A stretch of 9,824 bases of DNA, taken from Desulfonema limicola. Its GTDB lineage: Bacteria; Desulfobacterota; Desulfobacteria; Desulfobacterales; DYRC01. The stretch's first letter is position 1. Each line of letters opens with the position of its first letter. The stretch is taken from NCBI GenBank assembly GCA_020718925.1, contig DYRC01000049.1, positions 1-9,824 of the forward strand, read 5' to 3'. The notes below the pieces were generated by a model, which made no database searches, had not been told where the DNA came from, and worked only from the letters and a program-made list of their open reading frames with translations. A program made the translations under genes and the position numbers. Of the stretch, positions 6,975 to 9,824 are shown in pieces.

Positions 6975-7063
6975 TGATGCAGGAGTAAGTAATTATTCAA
7001 ATTCATTTAACCATCTTATCTGATTGATAATCTGTTCATGAGATAGCGTTTCAAGCAATTTTC

Positions 7064-7423
7064 CTACTCAGATTTTAAGTCAGATACAGCTTCGGCATAA
7101 TTTTTCCGGGTCATTCCGCTGATAATCGGATGCCAATATTCGTAAGTGGCTTGAGATAGCAGAGTATCCATTTCCTGTCTGTGATCGTGGTAATACGAAA
7201 GAGCGTCATGTATCTGGGCTGATGACAGTTGCGGAAAATCCCACAGTATCTCCTCAATCGGATTTCCTAACTGATACTGCTCGACAACCGTTCTCACCAT
7301 AATGCCGGTGCCTATAATGATCGGCTCTCCGCTGGCAACACCTCTGACTCTGACAATGTGCGGGTGTTCTGTCCGTTCAATCGGTCTTCCGTTATAAAGT
7401 GTTTTTGAAATGTTTATGGTCAT
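7064..7423 (-). CDS. DUF433 domain protein, antitoxin-like, without visible partner
   Basis: This 119-residue protein contains a DUF433 domain (COG2442) at about residues 24-80, with GEPIIIGTGIMVRTVVEQ, an LGNPIEEILWDFPQLS stretch and the helix AQIHDALSYYHDH. In the family this is a short winged-helix-like fold often found as the antitoxin-like partner of a PIN-type nuclease (DUF5615). Here no such gene follows: the space to the uvrA tail copy is only about 90 bases. The domain is preceded by about 23 extra residues and followed by a 40-residue tail. The ATG is supported by AGGAA (7431-7435) at 7-base spacing. The function is therefore open: orphan antitoxin, transcriptional regulator or remnant of a lost pair. 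The domain call is confident. Confidence 0.82.
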   Translation of the reverse strand: MTINISKTLYNGRPIERTEHPHIVRVRGVASGEPIIIGTGIMVRTVVEQYQLGNPIEEILWDFPQLSSAQIHDALSYYHDHRQEMDTLLSQATYEYWHPIISGMTRKNYAEAVSDLKSE

Positions 7424-7436
7424 AAATTATTTCCTG

Positions 7437-7464
7437 ATATTATCACCTGACGCTTCACTGTCAA
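7437..7464 (-). promoter_or_regulatory. Candidate promoter for the DUF433 gene
   Basis: A perfect TTGACA (7459-7464) is followed after 16 bases by TAATAT (7437-7442) on the minus strand. The predicted start, near 7430, lies very close to or within the Shine-Dalgarno, so the leader would be extremely short. A second perfect TTGACA lies upstream (7491-7496) but lacks a convincing -10. Confidence 0.42.
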
Positions 7465-7531
7465 ATGCCTTACTTTTTTTCTGATATGTTTGTCAACAGC
7501 TTTTTCAAGATTCAGTTGCAATAAAAACAGA

Positions 7532-7544
7532 ATTTATGATAAAT
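7532..7544. promoter_or_regulatory. 13-bp palindrome over a -10-like box upstream of the oxidase gene
   Basis: ATTTAT and ATAAAT flank a single central G, a perfect inverted repeat. On the plus strand it contains TATGAT (7535-7540), five of six matches to a -10 box, although no good -35 lies at the proper distance. It could be part of the promoter or operator for the downstream oxidase operon. The AT-rich context weakens the case. Confidence 0.25.
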
Positions 7545-7601
7545 CATTCAGTTAATATGGAAGTTTGTTTAAAAAGCCCCTGATAATAAAGCGAGGACAG
7601 T

Positions 7602-7676
7602 ATGTTACCACAGGGATTTCAACTTTACAAATGGACAAATCAGATTTTAATTCTGACTCAAAGGATTTATAAATGA
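7602..7676 (+). CDS. Candidate 24-codon leader ORF overlapping the oxidase start
   Basis: This short frame begins at ATG with GAGGA (7593-7597) four bases upstream. It encodes 24 residues starting MLPQGFQLYKW and ending LTQRIYK, and stops at a TGA that overlaps the oxidase ATG as ATGA. The ribosome site plus the exact stop-start overlap suggest a translated upstream ORF coupled to the oxidase gene. Its 3' half is built from one copy of the degenerate TTCTGA-AAGGATTT repeat, which also supplies the oxidase Shine-Dalgarno. The peptide resembles nothing I recognise, and the frame is short enough to be chance. Confidence 0.35.
   Translation: MLPQGFQLYKWTNQILILTQRIYK
7651..7669 (+). repeat. Degenerate TTCTGA...AAGGATTTA repeat, copy used as oxidase ribosome site
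   Basis: TTCTGA (7651-7656), three bases, then AAAGGATTTA (7660-7669). The AAGGA part is the Shine-Dalgarno of the oxidase gene, and the whole copy lies within the 24-codon leader ORF. Confidence 0.35.
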
Positions 7677-8869
7677 TTCAATATCATGCGGATGTTCTTA
7701 TTATCGGCGCGGGAATTGTGGGGCTGACGATTGCACGGGAACTGCTCTCAACAGGCTGTAAAAATATCATCCTGATTGAAAAAGAAAAAACAGTGGGCGT
7801 TCATGCCTCCGGAAGAAACAGCGGTGTGCTTCATGCGGGTATCTACTACGCGCCGGACAGTCTCAAAGCCGCGTCCTGCTTAAACGGCAATTTTTTAATG
7901 CGCGAATACTGCAACAGAAAAAAACTCCCGCTCCTTGAAACCGGCAAGGTGATTGTTGCCCGAAATGCTGATGAACTGCCGATTCTTGAAGAACTTTACC
8001 GCCGCGCGTCTGCCAATGGCGCAAAAGTTGAGATGATAGATGAAAAGCAGCTTGCCCGGATTGAGCCAAATGCCAAAACCTATCAGACTGCCCTGTTTTC
8101 ACATTATACGGCAGTTGTGAATCCCAAGCTGATCCTTGCCAGCCTGAAACAGGAACTTGAGCAATCCGGCGTGAAATTTATCTTTGATTGTCAATTTGAG
8201 GGCGTTTCCGGCTCTGATGCGGTTCAGACAACACGCGGAAATATCCGTTTTGACTATCTGATCAATGCGGCAGGCGCACATTGCGATAAGGTGGCATCAG
8301 GTTTCGGTGCCGGATTGAATTATCGCATGATTCCGTTCAAAGGCATTTACAGAAAGCTTAAAAAGAGCAAATCCGATATGGTGCGGGGCAATATCTACCC
8401 TGTTCCTGACATCCGAAATCCGTTTCTGGGCGTTCATTTTACCAAAAGCATTTATGGCGATGTGTATCTTGGACCTACGGCAATACCGGCTTTCGGCAGG
8501 GAAAACTACGGAATAGTCAAAGGCATGGATGCAGAAGGCGCGGACATTCTGTTTGCTGATGCGCTCTTATTTTTTTCCAATCCGAAATTCAGAACCGTAG
8601 CCATGTCGGAGCCGGTAAAATATCTGCTTCCCTTTTTCTTCAAAGATGCGGCAAGCCTTGTGAAAGAATTGGATATTTCCGATATTGAGCCTTCGGATAA
8701 AGTTGGCATTCGGGCGCAGTTGGTCAATCGGCATTCGGGCGAGTTGGTTTATGATTTTATTATCGAAAAAACAGGCGCAACGATCCATGTATTGAATCCG
8801 GTTTCCCCGGCGTTCACCAGCTCAATGGATTTGGCAAAAAAGATAATTGAAACAGAGCTTGCCTTATGA
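7673..8869 (+). CDS. lhgO: FAD-dependent L-2-hydroxyglutarate oxidase-like protein (LhgO/YgaF family)
   Basis: This 398-residue protein matches the LhgO family in length and layout. The family oxidises L-2-hydroxyglutarate to 2-oxoglutarate using FAD, passing electrons to oxygen or the membrane quinone pool. The N-terminal Rossmann motif is VLIIGAGIVGLTIARE (GxGxxG at 12-17), with Glu36 positioned for the adenosine ribose. The family motif HASGRNSGVLHAGIYY (44-59) follows. A second FAD-contacting stretch, YLINAAGAHCDKVA, lies near 195-208, and the C-terminal NPVSPAFTSSM closes the fold. There is no signal peptide; the protein is probably cytosolic or membrane-associated. The ATG has AAGGA (7661-7665) at 7-base spacing. 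Some family members act on other 2-hydroxy acids or as generic FAD-dependent oxidoreductases, so the substrate is inferred. The next gene downstream is a broken carbonic anhydrase. Confidence 0.88.
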   Translation: MIQYHADVLIIGAGIVGLTIARELLSTGCKNIILIEKEKTVGVHASGRNSGVLHAGIYYAPDSLKAASCLNGNFLMREYCNRKKLPLLETGKVIVARNADELPILEELYRRASANGAKVEMIDEKQLARIEPNAKTYQTALFSHYTAVVNPKLILASLKQELEQSGVKFIFDCQFEGVSGSDAVQTTRGNIRFDYLINAAGAHCDKVASGFGAGLNYRMIPFKGIYRKLKKSKSDMVRGNIYPVPDIRNPFLGVHFTKSIYGDVYLGPTAIPAFGRENYGIVKGMDAEGADILFADALLFFSNPKFRTVAMSEPVKYLLPFFFKDAASLVKELDISDIEPSDKVGIRAQLVNRHSGELVYDFIIEKTGATIHVLNPVSPAFTSSMDLAKKIIETELAL

Positions 8870-8901
8870 TATGAATGAACGATTTTCAAAATAACAATAT
8901 C

Positions 8902-8907
8902 AGGAGG
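8902..8907 (+). promoter_or_regulatory. Strong Shine-Dalgarno of the decayed carbonic anhydrase gene
   Basis: A full AGGAGG lies 8 bases before the ATG at 8916. It identifies that ATG as the original start of the gene, although the frame now stops after 26 codons. Confidence 0.7.
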
Positions 8908-8915
8908 ATAACGGA

Positions 8916-9312
8916 ATGAAACGAAGCTTCAAAGTATGGGTGATTGCAGGACTTGGCGGTTACGGAAGCCGTTCATGGCAAAGGTCATGCACTTGAGCGC
9001 AACATTCCGCCGCTGGTGGGAAGCATTCAACCTGCCGTGAAACGCGCCATGTCTCAACATCCTGAAATCCATGATGAAAAAATCGTGCCGTATGCCATTG
9101 AAGAAAATATCTGGCAGGCAATTGAAAACCTTTTCATGCAGAGTGCTGCGGTCAGAAATATCGTCAAAGAAGGCAAAGCCAAAGTGGTCGGCGCGATGTA
9201 TGATGTCGGCACCGGCAAAATCAACTGGCTGCCGGAATCAAAAGTAGCTGATATTCTGAAAGCAGTCGAAGCAAACCCCAATAAAGCAGCAGAGCCGATG
9301 GCGTCCAAGTAG
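8916..9312 (+). pseudogene. Beta-carbonic anhydrase pseudogene with internal deletion and frameshift
   Basis: The gene starts at an ATG with a strong AGGAGG. Its first residues, MKRSFKVWVIAGL, look like the start of a signal peptide, as in exported beta-carbonic anhydrases. The frame then runs into TGA at 8994-8996 after 26 codons. From about 8955 the family sequence continues one frame over: AVTEAVHGKGHALERNIPPL, then a helical stretch, then VKEGKAKVVGAMYDVGTG and INWLPE near the end, typical of the beta-class C-terminus. The retained AV fits directly behind the family motif HxxCG. The join therefore seems to have removed everything from the signal peptide to that motif, including the zinc ligands (Cys, His, Cys) and the Asp-Arg pair. 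Family members usually have over 200 residues. Read alone from TTG 8944, the distal frame encodes 122 residues without an active site and without its own ribosome site. It was probably once a periplasmic enzyme interconverting CO2 and bicarbonate. Confidence 0.8.
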
Positions 9313-9365
9313 AATCGGCATATTTCTTCAACCGGCTGCGTTATGCAAGACAGATTTTTTAAACC

Positions 9366-9408
9366 CCTGCCCCCGTTCTTCTGAAAAGTTCTGGGGCGGG
9401 TGAGTTTT
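9366..9408 (+). terminator. Probable rho-independent terminator after the carbonic anhydrase remnant
   Basis: CCTGCCCC (9366-9373) pairs with GGGGCGGG (9393-9400), with one G-T pair, around a 19-base loop that may form a short inner CTT/AAG stem. The sequence tgagTTTT follows. The GC-rich stem suits termination of the oxidase-carbonic anhydrase transcript, although the T-run is short and offset. Confidence 0.6.
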
Positions 9409-9415
9409 ATCCCGA

Positions 9416-9439
9416 TTCTGAATCAGGATAGAAGGATTT
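9416..9439 (+). repeat. Degenerate TTCTGA...AAGGATTT repeat, plus-strand copy
   Basis: TTCTGA (9416-9421) is followed ten bases later by AAGGATTT (9432-9439), with a second GGAT in between at 9426. Similar pieces occur at 7651-7669 on the plus strand and 9769-9790 on the minus strand, and a GGATT-rich relative lies at 1-79. Here it precedes a short coding remnant and could act as its Shine-Dalgarno. Confidence 0.4.
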
Positions 9440-9530
9440 TTTTAATGGCAGCGATGCAAAACCGTATCAGGAAAAACTGATCAGCAATGCGATTGAACTG
9501 CTCGGAAAAGCAGAAGAAAGAAGGTCATAA
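9432..9530 (+). pseudogene. Short coding remnant ending at the hicB start
   Basis: The frame ending at TAA 9528-9530 overlaps the HicB-like ATG as TAATG, the arrangement of a coupled upstream gene. It encodes a charged, helical tail (DAKPYQEKLISNAIELLGK followed by AEERRS). Upstream it meets TAG at 9429-9431 and has no ATG in frame. The ATG at 9445, behind AAGGA, is in another frame and stops after 11 codons. A small indel near that start would join them, so this may be a frameshifted small gene or the 3' scar of a deleted one. The family is not recognised. Confidence 0.35.
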
Positions 9531-9748
9531 TGAATTATTCGATCCTTATCCTATGGTCTGAAGAAAATCAATGCTTTGTAGTATTTCTTCCTGAATTTCA
9601 GGATATTATGCAGCCGGTAACTCACGGAGACAGCTACGAAGAAGCTCTTGAAAATGCTAAAGAAGTGATTGAGCTTTTGTCAGAGAATACATTTTTTCCG
9701 AAATTTGACATCACAGAAAAATCAGAGACAGCTTTTTATGCAGCATGA
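9530..9748 (+). CDS. HicB-like antitoxin, short form, without visible HicA
   Basis: This 72-residue protein has the HicB partial RNase-H-like fold: an opening strand YSILILWSEENQCFVVFLPE, then the conserved turn THGDSYEEALENAKEVIELL. In the family HicB binds and blocks the mRNA-cleaving toxin HicA. The usual C-terminal DNA-binding segment is absent, as in other short HicB-like proteins, and the last 20 residues (ending SETAFYAA) are atypical. The ATG has AGAAGG (9519-9524) at 5-base spacing and overlaps the stop of a short upstream remnant. No hicA is seen on either side within the window. It could be an orphan antitoxin, a regulator, or half of a pair continuing past 9824. Confidence 0.78.
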   Translation: MNYSILILWSEENQCFVVFLPEFQDIMQPVTHGDSYEEALENAKEVIELLSENTFFPKFDITEKSETAFYAA

Positions 9749-9768
9749 TTAAGCATATAACCGCAAAC

Positions 9769-9790
9769 TAAATCCTTTGTATATTCAGAA
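9769..9790 (-). repeat. Degenerate TTCTGA...AAGGATTTA repeat, minus-strand copy
   Basis: On the minus strand TTCTGA (9785-9790) is followed six bases later by AAAGGATTTA (9769-9778), the same order as in the copy before the oxidase gene. The surrounding bases after hicB (9749-9824) hold no other recognisable feature. Confidence 0.35.
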
Positions 9791-9824
9791 AAATCTTTCA
9801 ACTCGCTTTTTTCCATGTTAAAAT

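Noticed and set aside
6966..7063. Possible terminator or RNA gene between the uvrA tail copy and the DUF433 gene
   Set aside because: No stable hairpin followed by a T-run and no tRNA-like or CRISPR-like structure is visible.
9736..9816. Minus-strand 26-residue frame beginning MEKSELKDFSEY, open to the window edge
   Set aside because: It is short, overlaps the hicB 3' end, has no visible ribosome site and shows no family signal; it could be the end of a gene outside the window but cannot be supported.

Overview
This 9.8 kb window comes from a bacterial chromosome of moderate GC content. The proteins (a proteobacterial-type UvrA, a fused RibD, an LhgO-type oxidase) and the AATCC-rich interspersed repeats suggest a Gram-negative host, perhaps Desulfobacterota. 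That placement is inference with low confidence. Core housekeeping genes lie beside small accessory and defence-type modules, several of which look recently acquired or decayed.

Region 1 (1-2244, minus strand) is a two-gene type II restriction-modification system. A 5-methylcytosine methyltransferase has all the main catalytic motifs. One base after it comes a gene of restriction-endonuclease type. The pair is visibly AT-richer than the genes to its right and is coupled to ribD: the methyltransferase GTG start overlaps the ribD stop. Region 2 (2241-6266) holds ribD (riboflavin synthesis) and uvrA (nucleotide excision repair), transcribed divergently from a gap of about 117 bp. The proposed uvrA promoter would start the transcript almost at the ATG, and a perfect inverted repeat lies over its -10.

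Region 3 (6166-6974) is the most unusual part. A BrnT-like toxin gene and a ribbon-helix-helix antitoxin gene sit between two copies of the 3' end of uvrA. The cassette is bounded by an imperfect direct repeat (76 of 81 bases identical, plus a short upstream extension). The outer copy still reads as the UvrA C-terminus and ends in its own stop. This looks like a compact toxin-antitoxin unit that entered at the uvrA 3' end and restored or replaced the gene tail.

Region 4 (6975-7672) holds a solitary DUF433 gene with no visible partner, then a short regulatory gap ending in a 24-codon ORF whose stop overlaps the start of the next gene. Region 5 (7673-9824) holds an intact FAD-dependent L-2-hydroxyglutarate oxidase-like gene, a beta-carbonic anhydrase gene that lost its catalytic core by deletion and frameshift, a hairpin terminator, a short coding remnant, and a small HicB-like antitoxin gene without a visible HicA. 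A degenerate AAGGATTT-type repeat recurs near gene boundaries.
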